Shown piece by piece: positions 37,022 through 46,232 of a stretch of 64,000 nt of DNA; position 1 is the first letter of the stretch; each line of letters begins with the position of its first letter. Source of the DNA: Lewinellaceae bacterium (GTDB lineage: Bacteria; Bacteroidota; Bacteroidia; Chitinophagales; Saprospiraceae); NCBI GenBank assembly GCA_016710765.1, contig JADJUJ010000012.1, positions 1-64,000 of the forward strand. The letters are read 5' to 3'. The notes below the pieces were generated by a model. The model was not told the DNA's origin. It made no database searches and was given only the letters and a program-made list of their open reading frames with translations. The position numbers were made by a program, and so were the translations under genes.

Positions 37022-37492
37022 ATGAAAGTTGAAGTCTGGGCCATTGGAAAAACATCAGAGCAATACTTGGAGACCGGTATGGCCATTTTTGAAAAACGGC
37101 TCAAAAACTACCTCCCCTTTTCCTTGCTGATCCTGCCCAATGCCAAACTAAAAACCGGCACACCGCTTTTGTTAAAGGCTGAGGAGTCGAAGATTGTTTT
37201 ATCCCGCCTGAACCCCGACGATTATCTGATCTTGCTCGATGAGCGCGGCAAACAGCACAGTTCCATGAGTCTGGCGCGTTGGATGGAGCAACGCCTCGCA
37301 TCCTCTCATCGGCGCATGGTATTTCTCATCGGAGGCGCATTTGGTTTTAGCGACGTGTTGTATGAACGTGCCAACGAACAATGGTCGCTGTCGCAACTCA
37401 CCTTTTCCCACCAAATGGTTCGCCTCTTTTTACTCGAACAGCTCTATCGGGCCATGACCATCCTGAAAAACGAGCCTTATCACAACGAATAG
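37022..37492 (+). CDS. rlmH: 23S rRNA (pseudouridine1915-N3)-methyltransferase
   Basis: A SPOUT-class methyltransferase of 156 residues that methylates pseudouridine 1915 in helix 69 of 23S rRNA. Family sequences visible: MKVEVWAIGKTSEQYLETGM, LILLDERGKQHSS, VFLIGGAFGFSD (the S-adenosylmethionine-binding knot) and LSQLTFSHQMVRLFLLEQLY RAMTILKNEPYHNE at the C-terminus. It closely follows the SWIM gene and probably shares its promoter. Confidence 0.96.
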   Translation: MKVEVWAIGKTSEQYLETGMAIFEKRLKNYLPFSLLILPNAKLKTGTPLLLKAEESKIVLSRLNPDDYLILLDERGKQHSSMSLARWMEQRLASSHRRMVFLIGGAFGFSDVLYERANEQWSLSQLTFSHQMVRLFLLEQLYRAMTILKNEPYHNE

Positions 37493-37584
37493 CTCGCGGG
37501 CACTGGCTGCATTTTCCAAAAAATATGATATTCGCGCTGCGTAACATCCATGGTACAGCGTTTACCAATTAAAATACAGATCAC

Positions 37585-38217
37585 ATGTCTATTACCATCT
37601 TTATCATCATCGCGACCTGCCTGATTTCGATGTCGGCATTCAACAACAGCGATGTTTTTTATAAAATGAAGCACTGGCCCTACGTGGAAGCCCGCGACAA
37701 AGAATACTACCGCTGGCTGAGCAGTGGTTTTTTACATGGCGATTACATGCACCTGCTGTTCAACATGGTGGCGCTTTACTTCTTTGGTGAGGGTGTAGAA
37801 TTCTGGTTTCAAGCAATTTTCCCTGGTTTCGGGCGGCTGCTTTACGTCGTTTTTTACCTGGTTTCGATTGTCGTTGTTTCTGCAGGCACCTACTACCGCC
37901 ATAAAGACAACCCCAATTTTGCCAGCATCGGTGCTTCTGGGGCTGTTTCCGCCGTTGTGTTTGCTGCCATATTGCTGACGCCGACCATGGGCATTTACAT
38001 GTATTTTATCCCTATACCCATTCCGGGGTTTCTATTTGGTATCGGGTACCTTTGGTATTCCAATTATGCCGCACAGCGCTCGGGAGATAGCATCGACCAC
38101 CTGGCGCATTTTTACGGCGCGGTCTTTGGCTTTTTATTCCCCCTGGTGCTGGAGCCCCGCCTTTTTCTTCATTTTATCGCACAAATGCAGGGCTGGTTCT
38201 CCTCCCTGGGATCCTAA
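37585..38217 (+). CDS. Rhomboid family intramembrane serine protease
   Basis: A 210-residue membrane protein with rhomboid features: the HLLFNM loop in GDYMHLLFNMVALYFFGEGV, catalytic serine in SIGASGAVSAVVF (GxSG) and a C-terminal membrane helix with the catalytic His in IDHLAHFYGAVFGFLF. About six hydrophobic segments are visible. It would cleave membrane-protein segments; substrates are unknown. It follows rlmH by 92 bases. Confidence 0.9.
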   Translation: MSITIFIIIATCLISMSAFNNSDVFYKMKHWPYVEARDKEYYRWLSSGFLHGDYMHLLFNMVALYFFGEGVEFWFQAIFPGFGRLLYVVFYLVSIVVVSAGTYYRHKDNPNFASIGASGAVSAVVFAAILLTPTMGIYMYFIPIPIPGFLFGIGYLWYSNYAAQRSGDSIDHLAHFYGAVFGFLFPLVLEPRLFLHFIAQMQGWFSSLGS

Positions 38218-38366
38218 TGGCTTCGGATAAATGTTCGGACCCCGACAATTTTACCGATTCCACAGTGTGAAGGATGCATTTTATCGTAATTTTGCAACCG
38301 AATACACCCAAGCGGTGTTGTTATCATCAAATTCTACATTTCAAATCATAAAATATCATATCCTAC

Positions 38367-38684
38367 ATGGCACAGCAATTCACCGATGCCAGCTTCAAAA
38401 CTGAAGTTCTTGGCGGCCAAAATGTAACCTTGATCGATCTTTGGGCAGAATGGTGCGGACCCTGCAAAATGATGAACCCCGTCATCGAACAACTCGCTAC
38501 CGACTTTGAAGGCCGCGCGGTTATTGGTAAACTTAATGTTGACGACAACCCGGAAGTACCGATGGAGTACAATGTCCGCGGCATCCCTACTTTTCTGCTC
38601 TTCAAAAATGGAGAACTGAAGGAAAAAATCGTTGGCGCTACCACCAAACAGGCGCTGCAAAGCAAAATTGAATCATACCTGTAA
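38367..38684 (+). CDS. trxA: Thioredoxin
   Basis: A 105-residue thioredoxin with the redox site WAEWCGPCKMM, the cis-proline segment VRGIPTFLLFKNG and C-terminal KQALQSKIESYL. It is cytoplasmic, with no signal peptide. A TAATTTTG box lies at 38287-38294. Confidence 0.95.
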   Translation: MAQQFTDASFKTEVLGGQNVTLIDLWAEWCGPCKMMNPVIEQLATDFEGRAVIGKLNVDDNPEVPMEYNVRGIPTFLLFKNGELKEKIVGATTKQALQSKIESYL

Positions 38685-38806
38685 AAAATAGCGTTCTGCG
38701 CGTTTAGAGGGATGCTCTTACAACGTTGAAAATTGGTTTCTGACCAGGTTTCGATGTGTACGAGTTTCCCTCTTTTTTTTACCCCACCTGCACTGAAAGC
38801 ACAAGA

Positions 38807-40311
38807 TTACCCCAAAACCTTTGCCCAGGCTTTTCCCAAATACAATGGGATATCACCGGCCCGAAGGCCAGGTTCACTGAATTGGGCTGCACCCAAATCG
38901 CCCGCCAGTCCATGCAAAAACACGCCGAGCCGGGCAGCATCGGAGGGCGCGTAGCCCTGAGCCAACAGGGCCGTCAGGATGCCCGTCAGCACATCGCCAC
39001 TGCCACCCGTTCCCATACCCGGATTACCCGTGGAATTGTAACTGCAGGCGCCGTCGGGCCCGGCCACAGCCGTATAAGCGCCCTTCAGTACAATGAAAAC
39101 GCCATGTTCCTGGGCTTTTTGCCGGAGTAAGGCATTGCGGGAAAAATCGTTTTCACTGGCGCCAAACAAACGCTCAAACTCCCGAACGTGCGGCGTCAGA
39201 ATACTGTTGCGCGGGATTAATCGCCACCATTCGGGATGTTCCGACAGCAGGTTCAGCGCATCGGCATCCAGCACCATGGCTTGATCATGCCTTTCCAGCA
39301 GTGTTTTCAACGCGGCGGCAGTAAGAGCCTCTTTACCAATCCCGCAACCAATCCCAATGGCCTTATAGATGGAAAGGTCGGGCAGGCTGGTCCAAAATTT
39401 CCCACGCTGATCGGGGCTGTACATCGCCTCCGGGACAGTAGTTTGCAGTACAATATTGCCGCATCGCGGGGCATGTACCGTCAACAGGCCAACGCCGGCG
39501 CGCAAGGCGCCTCGGGCAGCCAGTACTGCGGCACCCATTTTGCCATAACTGCCTGCAATGAGCAAGGCATGCCCGAATGTTCCCTTGTGATCAAATCGCC
39601 CCCGCACCCTCGCCAGATGTGCTGCATCATCTGCGGTAAAATAGGCAAATGGTGTTTCTGCCGTGGCACAATAGCCCTGGTGCAGTCCGATACTCCCATA
39701 AGACCAGTTGCCCAGGCAATGCTGGTTTTCCTTAAAAAAATAAGCCAGTTTGGGCGTTTCAAAACTAAAACTCCTGTTGGCGTGGATGCAGGGTCCGGAG
39801 GTATGCTGGTCGGCAAACATCCCGCTGGGAAGGTCGATGGACACCCTTTCATTGGGCAATCCGTTGACGCGTTCAACAACTTGCTTCCACACCCCTTCCA
39901 GGGGCCTGGAAAGCCCGGAGCCGAACAGTGCATCGATCACTATAGCGTTGGGTGGAATGGACGGCCACTTGCTGATTTGGAAATGGTGTGAACCTGCACA
40001 CTGTCGCGGGGGGGCAGGGTTTTCATCTGCGCGTCAAAGTCCGGAGAATGTTTCCCTCCCAACTCACAAAGCAATACTTTTACCGTGTAAAACTTATAAT
40101 GCAGGTTGCGGGCCACCGCAAGTCCGTCGCCACCATTGTTGCCCGTTCCGGCCACAACGTAAACAGGGCGGTTGGTATCGCGGTAAATATCTGCAAACGA
40201 TTGCGTGAAAGCATGTGCAGCCCTGTTCATCAGATCGACGGAGCGAATGGGTTCATGCGCAATGGTGTAGGCATCCCAGGCACGCGTCTGCTCGGTATTG
40301 TAAATTTTCAT
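38807..40311 (-). CDS. nnr: Bifunctional NAD(P)HX epimerase/dehydratase, frameshifted
   Basis: Repairs hydrated NAD(P)H. The N-terminal YjeF-N epimerase part (VYVVAGTGNNGGDGLAVARN, KVLLCELGG) and the C-terminal ADP-dependent dehydratase part (GRFDHKGTFGHALLIAGSYG, ILTPHVREFERLFG, GMGTGGSGDVLTGILTALLA) lie in different frames. The break is near 39968: GCAAGTGGCCG should gain an A to read SAKWPSIPPNAIVIDALFGSG, the expected join. The corrected gene is exactly 502 codons. The start at 40311 (MKIYNTEQ) is chosen. The CoA transferase is divergent, 77 bases away. Confidence 0.9.
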
Positions 40312-40388
40312 GTTGGACGGGTTATCAAGCAAGCACTACAAAACAAGTTATAATTCAGCAAACAACACAGGTTTTGCATCAAATTAGC

Positions 40389-41462
40389 ATGAAGAAGTTA
40401 TTTCAGGACCTCAAGGTAGTAGAACTGGCCTCCGTACTCGCGGGCCCGGCAGTAGGCATGTTCTTTGCCGAACTGGGGGCGAGTGTCGTTAAAATCGAAA
40501 ACAAAACGACGGGCGGCGATGTCACCCGCGGCTGGAAACTGCCCACTGAAGCGCAGGACAGTCCGATCTCGGCCTATTTTTGCAGTGTAAACTGGGGGAA
40601 ACAACACCTGATGCTGGACCTGACGCAACCCTCTGACCAGCAACAAGCCCTGCAATACATTCAGGACGCCGACCTGGTGATCAGCAATTTCAAGCCCTCG
40701 GCGGCCCAGCGGTTTGGTCTAGATGCGGCGTCTCTGCGTGCTCAATTTCCCAGGCTTATATATGCCCAGCTCCACGCCTTTGCCGACCCTGAGGATGAAT
40801 CGCCCGCATTTGACGTGGTGCTGCAGGCAGAAGCCGGGTTCTTGTACATGTGTGGAGAACCCGACCGGCCGCCGGTAAAAATGCCAGTTGCCCTGATTGA
40901 TCTGCTGGCCGCCCATCAACTCAAAGAAGCCATCCTCGTGGCACTTTACCAGCGGGAACGCAGCGGACAAGGTGCAACCGTGAGTACTTCCCTGATGGAA
41001 AGTGCGCTGGCTTCGCTGGCCAATCAGGCTACCAACTACCTGATGAACGAACAAGTAGCTCAGCGCATGGGTTGCAGCCACCCCAATATTGCGCCCTATG
41101 GCGATACTTTTACCTGCGCTGACGGGCAGTCTATTCTGCTGGCTGCCGGCACTGAGCGGCAGTTCCAAAACCTTTGCAGGGTGCTGCATCTGGATGAAAT
41201 ACCCCATCATCCCGATTTTTCCAGCAATACCCTTCGCGTAAAACACCGCAAGGAACTCAACAAATTGCTCGCTGCGGCCATGGTGCAATTCCCCCTGGAA
41301 GCATTGATGCGGGAATGTAAAGCGGCTGGTGTGCCCGCAGCGCGCATCCGCGACATGCAATCGGTGTTCAGCATGCCAGCAGCACAACAGATGATACTGG
41401 AGGAAAACGTAGGTGGGCGAAGTACAAAAAGGATGAAAACGGTTGCCTTCAATATAGAATGA
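40389..41462 (+). CDS. CaiB/BaiF-type CoA transferase
   Basis: A 357-residue class III CoA transferase: FQDLKVVELASVLAGPAVGM, FFAELGASVVKIEN, TRGWKLPTEA, YFCSVNWGKQHLMLDLTQPS, FDVVLQAEAGFLYMCGEPD, KMPVALIDLLAAHQL (near the catalytic Asp region), and CKAAGVPAARIRDM at the end. It transfers CoA between carboxylic acids; the substrate cannot be told. It is somewhat shorter than typical family members (about 400). The start at 40389 follows homologous N-termini. Confidence 0.88.
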   Translation: MKKLFQDLKVVELASVLAGPAVGMFFAELGASVVKIENKTTGGDVTRGWKLPTEAQDSPISAYFCSVNWGKQHLMLDLTQPSDQQQALQYIQDADLVISNFKPSAAQRFGLDAASLRAQFPRLIYAQLHAFADPEDESPAFDVVLQAEAGFLYMCGEPDRPPVKMPVALIDLLAAHQLKEAILVALYQRERSGQGATVSTSLMESALASLANQATNYLMNEQVAQRMGCSHPNIAPYGDTFTCADGQSILLAAGTERQFQNLCRVLHLDEIPHHPDFSSNTLRVKHRKELNKLLAAAMVQFPLEALMRECKAAGVPAARIRDMQSVFSMPAAQQMILEENVGGRSTKRMKTVAFNIE

Positions 41463-41507
41463 GGTTCGCTACTTTTCCTTTTCTTTGCAGCATAAACACT
41501 ATCCTTA

Positions 41508-42374
41508 ATGAAACTAAAACTGCTGCTACCCTGTCTCCTTTTGGCCATGACCCTGAATGCTCAGGACGAACTGGACGAGTACTTCTCTGCCACGATAAAT
41601 GCCGCACAGGAAAATTACACCACACTTGTTTTTGGCGATAAAATCAATGTTCGGGAGGCGCCAAATACCACCAGCAAGGTGGTGGCCCAACTCAAAGCCG
41701 GCGACGAAGTAAAAATCATTGAAACCGATACGACGACTGCCACGTTCAACGGCTGGACGGCCAGTTGGTGCAAAATAGCATTCGCCCAAAATGGCAGGCA
41801 ACTGGAAGGTTACGCCTGGAGTGGCTTGCTCTCCCCGATCCCGTTGTACACGCCTGATGTGCTGTTTGTCTACAATGTGACGCGAACCAAAGCCGAACAA
41901 GTTAAGCGTGACGGATATGAATATGAGAACCTGGTCAATGAAGTGGAAATTCGCGCCGTCCGCAACGGAAATATCATCAGCAGCGTTCACACAACCATGC
42001 AATTTGACGGCGGCTATGAAACGCAAGCCTTTTCATACGGTGCCCAGGGTGTCCCCAACTGCGAACGCCTGCTCAAGTTCACCTTCTTCTATCCGGCTTG
42101 CGGCTACACCAGCTACGACTTTTGGTGTATCTGGGACGGCAAACAACTTCTTCCACTACCCCTACTCAGCAGTTTTGCCGATGCCGGGGCAATCCATGAA
42201 AATGAAAGTTATATCTTTCCGGAAAATGAAAATGGCCTGCCCGATCAAATCCTCTACCAGTACGAATTAGATGAGGGCATGATCATGGACGGCACTTACG
42301 ATTATTACAAACACATCCGCCCAATGCTTTGGAACGGCAAAAAGTTCGTTAAACCGGAAATACCCAAGCAATAA
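41508..42374 (+). CDS. Secreted bacterial SH3-domain protein
   Basis: A 288-residue exported protein (signal MKLKLLLPCLLLAMTLNAQ) with an SH3b-like domain at about residues 40-105 (INVREAPNTTSKVVAQLKAG DEVKII split by its usual strand pattern, and WCKIAFAQNGRQLEGYAWSG). The C-terminal 180 residues (YEYENLVNEVEIRAVRNGNI, FTFFYPACGYTSYDFW) are not recognised. SH3b domains usually bind peptidoglycan or sense cell-wall fragments. The gene lies between the CoA transferase and Mrp ATPase genes, same strand. Confidence 0.75.
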   Translation: MKLKLLLPCLLLAMTLNAQDELDEYFSATINAAQENYTTLVFGDKINVREAPNTTSKVVAQLKAGDEVKIIETDTTTATFNGWTASWCKIAFAQNGRQLEGYAWSGLLSPIPLYTPDVLFVYNVTRTKAEQVKRDGYEYENLVNEVEIRAVRNGNIISSVHTTMQFDGGYETQAFSYGAQGVPNCERLLKFTFFYPACGYTSYDFWCIWDGKQLLPLPLLSSFADAGAIHENESYIFPENENGLPDQILYQYELDEGMIMDGTYDYYKHIRPMLWNGKKFVKPEIPKQ

Positions 42375-42424
42375 CCCAACCCTTTCCAACTGCAAACGTT
42401 GAGAGCATAACAGAAATACGGAAA

Positions 42425-43510
42425 ATGACCAAAGAAGAAGTATTGCAAGCACTTCGCAACGTGCGCGACCCACAAACCGGACAAGATATTGTGACGGCCA
42501 ATATGGTAGAAGACCTCGAAATTGACGGTAAAAATGTCAATTTCAAACTGGCCATTCCTTCCCTGCAGATGCAGGGCAAAGCCGAACTGAACTTCGCCTG
42601 CATTGGTGCAATCGTCGAACGGTTTCCGCTGGCACTAGTGAATGCCCACTTCATGGCCCGCACACCAGAAAGCCAGCAAAACACCAGCATTGTCCCCCAC
42701 ATTAAGAACATCATTGCCGTAGCCTCTGGTAAGGGCGGTGTGGGCAAAAGCACGGTCTCGGTTAACCTGGCCCTCGGCCTCCAAAAACTCGGCGCAAAAG
42801 TAGGCCTCATGGATGCCGATGTGTACGGCCCCTCCATTCCCACCATGCTGCGGCTTCAGGGGCAGCGCCCAATCATCAAAGAGGTCACAGGATCCATGAA
42901 GATGGTGGCCCTGGAGGCCTATGGCATGCAAGTTATCAGTATCGGCAACATTATAGAGCCGGAACAGGCGGTGGTGTTGCGCGGGCCACGACTCGCAGCC
43001 GTTATCAAGCAATTTTTCAACGATGTGCTCTGGGAACCGCTTGATTACCTGATTATTGATCTTCCGCCCGGAACCGGCGACGTTCAACTTACCCTGGTGC
43101 AAACCGTACCGGTAACTGGCGTGGTACTGGTCACCACTCCGCAGCCTGTGGCCCTGGCGGATGCCATCAAGGCCATGAACATGTTCAGGTTGCCCCAAAT
43201 TAATGTGCCCATTCTGGGCGTGGTGGAAAATATGGCCTGGTTCACACCAGAGGAACTACCCGACAACAAATACTACATCTTTGGTGAAGGCGGCGGCAAA
43301 AAACTCGCACTGGCCAGCAATTCGGTTCTGCTCGGTCAAATCCCATTGGTGCAAAGCATCCGGGAAAGCGGTGACACCGGACTTCCTGCCGTATTGCACG
43401 AAGAGGGTCCTGTGGCGGAAGCCTTTCTAAAAGTAGCCGAAAACACCCTGCGACAAATAGCAGTGCGCAACGAAATGCTGGAGCCCAGCAAGGCCGTAAA
43501 ACTCGAATAA
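42425..43510 (+). CDS. apbC: Mrp/NBP35-type Fe-S cluster carrier ATPase
   Basis: A 361-residue P-loop ATPase that carries and transfers [4Fe-4S] clusters. An N-terminal MIP18/DUF59-like domain (EEVLQALRNVRDPQTGQDIV) precedes the ATPase with Walker A SGKGGVGKSTVSVNLA, LMDADVYGPSIPTML, LIIDLPPGTGDVQLTL and FGEGGGKKLA. The CxxC pair found in many NBP35 homologues is not seen in the C-terminal part, so cluster ligation may rely on other residues. Confidence 0.93.
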   Translation: MTKEEVLQALRNVRDPQTGQDIVTANMVEDLEIDGKNVNFKLAIPSLQMQGKAELNFACIGAIVERFPLALVNAHFMARTPESQQNTSIVPHIKNIIAVASGKGGVGKSTVSVNLALGLQKLGAKVGLMDADVYGPSIPTMLRLQGQRPIIKEVTGSMKMVALEAYGMQVISIGNIIEPEQAVVLRGPRLAAVIKQFFNDVLWEPLDYLIIDLPPGTGDVQLTLVQTVPVTGVVLVTTPQPVALADAIKAMNMFRLPQINVPILGVVENMAWFTPEELPDNKYYIFGEGGGKKLALASNSVLLGQIPLVQSIRESGDTGLPAVLHEEGPVAEAFLKVAENTLRQIAVRNEMLEPSKAVKLE

Positions 43511-43518
43511 AACGGACC

Positions 43519-44097
43519 TCACAGTGTCATGGCCAAACCAAGACTGAAATGGCCCGCAGCAACCAACCATAAGTACCCATCGCGATCAAAGCGCAAGCCT
43601 GGGCCCACTGAAACTGCCACCTGAAAATGATCCTTGGTGTACTGGTAACCCCACACCGGCGCAACTGTAAATCCAGCAGATTCTCTTCTCCTGCTTAGTG
43701 GATAAGGTTTGCCATCGTAACCTTCCCTGAAAGGTGAGAAATCAACGCCTGCATGCAGCCCCAAAAATGGCCCACTGTTGCCCTGCCAATGCCGGCCCAT
43801 GCTGTATCGCCTCTGCATAGCATAGTAATACCTACCCTGCATGGCAATAAATGGAAAAACAGCATAATAGCCTGCCCGATAGCCCTTTTCTTCTTTTTTA
43901 AAATCAGCATTAGCACTCATCCCCATCTGTACATAAACGGTACTCTGGTTGCTGATACTTGCTTCAAAACCCAGTGCAAAAGGCAGAAATGACATACTGC
44001 CCTGGAGCGATTCTGTTTTCGGACCACCCGTTTTACTTTTTTGGGCATTTACAACCGTTAGGCTGGCAATAAGGACTAAAGAGAAGAGGTAGCGCAT
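43519..44097 (-). CDS. Hypothetical outer-membrane-like protein
   Basis: A 192-residue protein with signal peptide (MRYLFSLVLIASLTVVNAQ) and alternating beta-strand composition rich in Gly, Tyr and Phe (YRAGYYAVFPFIAMQGRYYY, GHWQG-like RHWQGNSGPFLGLHAGVDF, LWLVAAGHFSLGLAMTL, ending in Leu). This suggests a small outer-membrane beta-barrel. No family is identified. It converges with the Mrp gene and lies downstream of holA on the same strand. Confidence 0.55.
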   Translation of the reverse strand: MRYLFSLVLIASLTVVNAQKSKTGGPKTESLQGSMSFLPFALGFEASISNQSTVYVQMGMSANADFKKEEKGYRAGYYAVFPFIAMQGRYYYAMQRRYSMGRHWQGNSGPFLGLHAGVDFSPFREGYDGKPYPLSRRRESAGFTVAPVWGYQYTKDHFQVAVSVGPGLRFDRDGYLWLVAAGHFSLGLAMTL

Positions 44098-44180
44098 GTT
44101 TCGATGTTTTTTTTCAAAAACGATAGAAACTGGAATTCATTGCCAAAAATCTGGATTGGTTTCAGGTTGCGAACAGGGCA

Positions 44181-45194
44181 TCAGCCGGCGTTCAATATTT
44201 TCCAGAACATCTCCTTCATCAGTTCCTCTTCGCCGGTGTTGGTGGTATCAGTATCGACACCTTTGGAACGAAGGTCATATTCGCGGAGAATGGACAATAT
44301 TTTCACCAACTGCGCAAAGGAGTAATTGGGCATGGCTGCTTTGTAGTCTTTTAAAAACCACTCCGAGCGCAAACCCAGCGCCTTGACTGCCTCTGCATCG
44401 GGTTTCCCTTTCAGAAAATGGAGCATGTACACCTTGGAAAAAAAGGCGTGCAGACTGGCAATGGTTACAATGAATGGGTTTTTCTTGCTGTTGGCAATGA
44501 AATACAGCTGTATCCGGGCTACCTTCTGTCGGTCGCGGAAAGCAAATGCCTTTTGCAGTTCATACACATTGTAGTCCTTGCTGATGCCCACGTATTCCTG
44601 AACATGTGCGGGCGTTACGCTGGCGCCAGAAGGCAGGTTCAGGGCGAGTTTATCGATTTCATTGGCCACTTTGGCCAGGTCGGTTCCGAGGTATTCTGCG
44701 AGCATATTGACCGCCGCCGGCTCCAGTTTCAGGCTTTTGGATTTGGCGTAACTCACCAGCCAGTCGGGCAACTGGTTGTCGTACAAACGCTTGCTTTCGA
44801 ACAGTAGCACTTTGTTTTTCAACGCTTTGCCAAATTTGGTGTTGAGGTCGAATTTTTTGTGCTTGAAACACACCACAAAAACGGTGGATGCCATGGGCTG
44901 TTCAACATAACCCATTAAGTCGGACAGCCCTTTCATTTCCTGCGCTTCGCGCAAAATAACGACTTGCCGCTCGCTCATCATGGGGTACCTGCGCAGGTAG
45001 TCAAGCAGCACCAGGGGTTCAACCTCTTTTCCGTACAGGATTGACTGGTTGAAGCTTTTTTCGCCTTCCGACAAGGCATGGGCCTCTATTTCCGCTTCCA
45101 GCCGATCAATGAAGAATGGTTCTTCGCCGTGCAAGAAATAAATCGGTTGAAATTTTCCAGCCCGGACATCGCGCAGTATCTCATCAAAACTCAT
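44181..45194 (-). CDS. holA: DNA polymerase III subunit delta
   Basis: A 337-residue clamp-loader subunit: MSFDEILRDVRAGKFQPIYF, LHGEEPFFIDRLEAEIE, LRRYPMMSERQVVILREAQE, SYAKSKSLKLEPAAVNMLAE YLGTDLAKVANEIDKLALNL, and ILREYDLRSKGVDT. Delta opens the beta sliding clamp. The start at 45194 places the conserved N-terminus correctly; a TATCTTTG -7 box lies just before it at 45201-45208, between the gene and the palindromic element PE3. Confidence 0.92.
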   Translation of the reverse strand: MSFDEILRDVRAGKFQPIYFLHGEEPFFIDRLEAEIEAHALSEGEKSFNQSILYGKEVEPLVLLDYLRRYPMMSERQVVILREAQEMKGLSDLMGYVEQPMASTVFVVCFKHKKFDLNTKFGKALKNKVLLFESKRLYDNQLPDWLVSYAKSKSLKLEPAAVNMLAEYLGTDLAKVANEIDKLALNLPSGASVTPAHVQEYVGISKDYNVYELQKAFAFRDRQKVARIQLYFIANSKKNPFIVTIASLHAFFSKVYMLHFLKGKPDAEAVKALGLRSEWFLKDYKAAMPNYSFAQLVKILSILREYDLRSKGVDTDTTNTGEEELMKEMFWKILNAG

Positions 45195-45200
45195 GGTCGG

Positions 45201-45208
45201 CAAAGATA
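45201..45208 (-). promoter_or_regulatory. -7 box TATCTTTG of holA
   Basis: Exact consensus seven bases before the holA start codon, implying an extremely short leader. A TTG (complement of 45232-45234) lies inside the edge of PE3, spacing 23 bp. Confidence 0.5.
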
Positions 45209-45229
45209 ACCTTTGATGGTGTTGCATTA

Positions 45230-45388
45230 AGCAACGTGTCGGAAATAACTTTCCAATTTGGCGGCACTTTTTGAGCGCTGCCTGCGTTGCCAAAACAGTA
45301 ATGTAATTTACTACACGCCTGTTTTGACGTCTTGTCAGCACACAAAACCTGCACTCCAAATCCGGAAAGTTATTTCCGACACGTTGCT
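45230..45388. repeat. Palindromic element PE3 (159 bp)
   Basis: Outer arms AGCAACGTGTCGGAAATAAC at 45230-45249 and the exact complement at 45369-45388. The inner part has CAAAACAG ... CTGTTTTG and the flanks TTTGGCGGCACTTTTTGAG and CTTGTCAGCACACAAAACCT shared with PE2. PE1 shares its AACGTGT core and inner flanks. It lies in the upstream region of holA. Confidence 0.85.
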
Positions 45389-45468
45389 AAGCAAGTCTGG
45401 CATTATTCTCACACACCCTTTTGTATTAAAAAATGCATCAGTTAAAATAAAGCCGCTTAAAACTGGAT

Positions 45469-45597
45469 TTATACTCGAAGTAAAGTGGTTTGTGAAAATA
45501 TTCGCGCCGTCATCTGTTCTAATGGCAAGGCATAAAAACGCAGCCAGGAGGGCTGAGGACAAGTGAGCATTCGGAAACCACTTTATTTCGAGTATAA
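45469..45597. repeat. Palindromic element PE4 (129 bp)
   Basis: Outer arms (TTATACTCGAAGTAAAGTGG and its near complement) enclose a shorter interior whose minus strand reads CTGCGTTTTTATGCCTTGCC, the same core as in PE2. It is 80 bases from PE3 and lies before the gene at 45684. Confidence 0.75.
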
Positions 45598-45683
45598 TTT
45601 AAAGAAGCATTCCCATTTTTACTCGTAAACCCCGTCCTGTATCCTGTTGCTGTAGCAGCATGAACGGACTCATTCTGCCAAGT

Positions 45684-46232
45684 ATGAAATCGCTGATTTT
45701 AATCTATGTGGTTGCCGGACTCCTGTTTGGCGCCAATTTGGTCCTGCACGGGCAGGCTTGTGAACGCGATTCGATAGAATCGGGCGGCAGTACAAGTCTC
45801 GATTCGCAACAGACCAGTCGAAATTTTTGGACCAACACCCGTTTTACCGGCGGTCAATTGACCTTACCGTTTAAGATCAGGCCGAAAGCAGAAACCAATT
45901 CTTTCCGGCTCACCACCGATGTTACCCTGGGTGGTTATTTTGGCATCACACATGTGTTGCCTGGAAAACATGAAAACTCCCTGACCATTCCTATGACCGC
46001 CGGGCTAACGTTCATCAACATCAACAACAACAATACCAGCCTCGACCGTGGTTTCGAAGACGCCGAAGTGATTCCCGGTATTACCTGGAGTACGGGCATT
46101 ATTCTGCAATTGGAACATTACAACCTAGGCCTCATGTTTGGGAAGGACTATGCCAGTGAGATTGGCGACCAATGGCTTTACCACAACAAACTGTGGTGGT
46201 CCTTCGGGATAGGGTTTAGTTTTTTAAACTAA
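45684..46232 (+). CDS. Hypothetical exported protein
   Basis: A 182-residue protein with a signal segment (MKSLILIYVVAGLLFGANLV) and regular beta-strand-rich sequence (FRLTTDVTLGGYFGITHVLP, LTIPMTAGLTFININNNN, TGIILQLEHYNLGLMFGKDY, LWWSFGIGFSFLN). The Gly/Phe-rich strands and terminal Asn suggest an outer-membrane beta-barrel. No family is identified. The tandem array begins right after its stop codon. Confidence 0.5.
   Translation: MKSLILIYVVAGLLFGANLVLHGQACERDSIESGGSTSLDSQQTSRNFWTNTRFTGGQLTLPFKIRPKAETNSFRLTTDVTLGGYFGITHVLPGKHENSLTIPMTAGLTFININNNNTSLDRGFEDAEVIPGITWSTGIILQLEHYNLGLMFGKDYASEIGDQWLYHNKLWWSFGIGFSFLN

Noticed and set aside
45258..45566. 102-codon frame
   Set aside because: It spans PE3 and PE4, which explain the sequence, and has no protein-like features.
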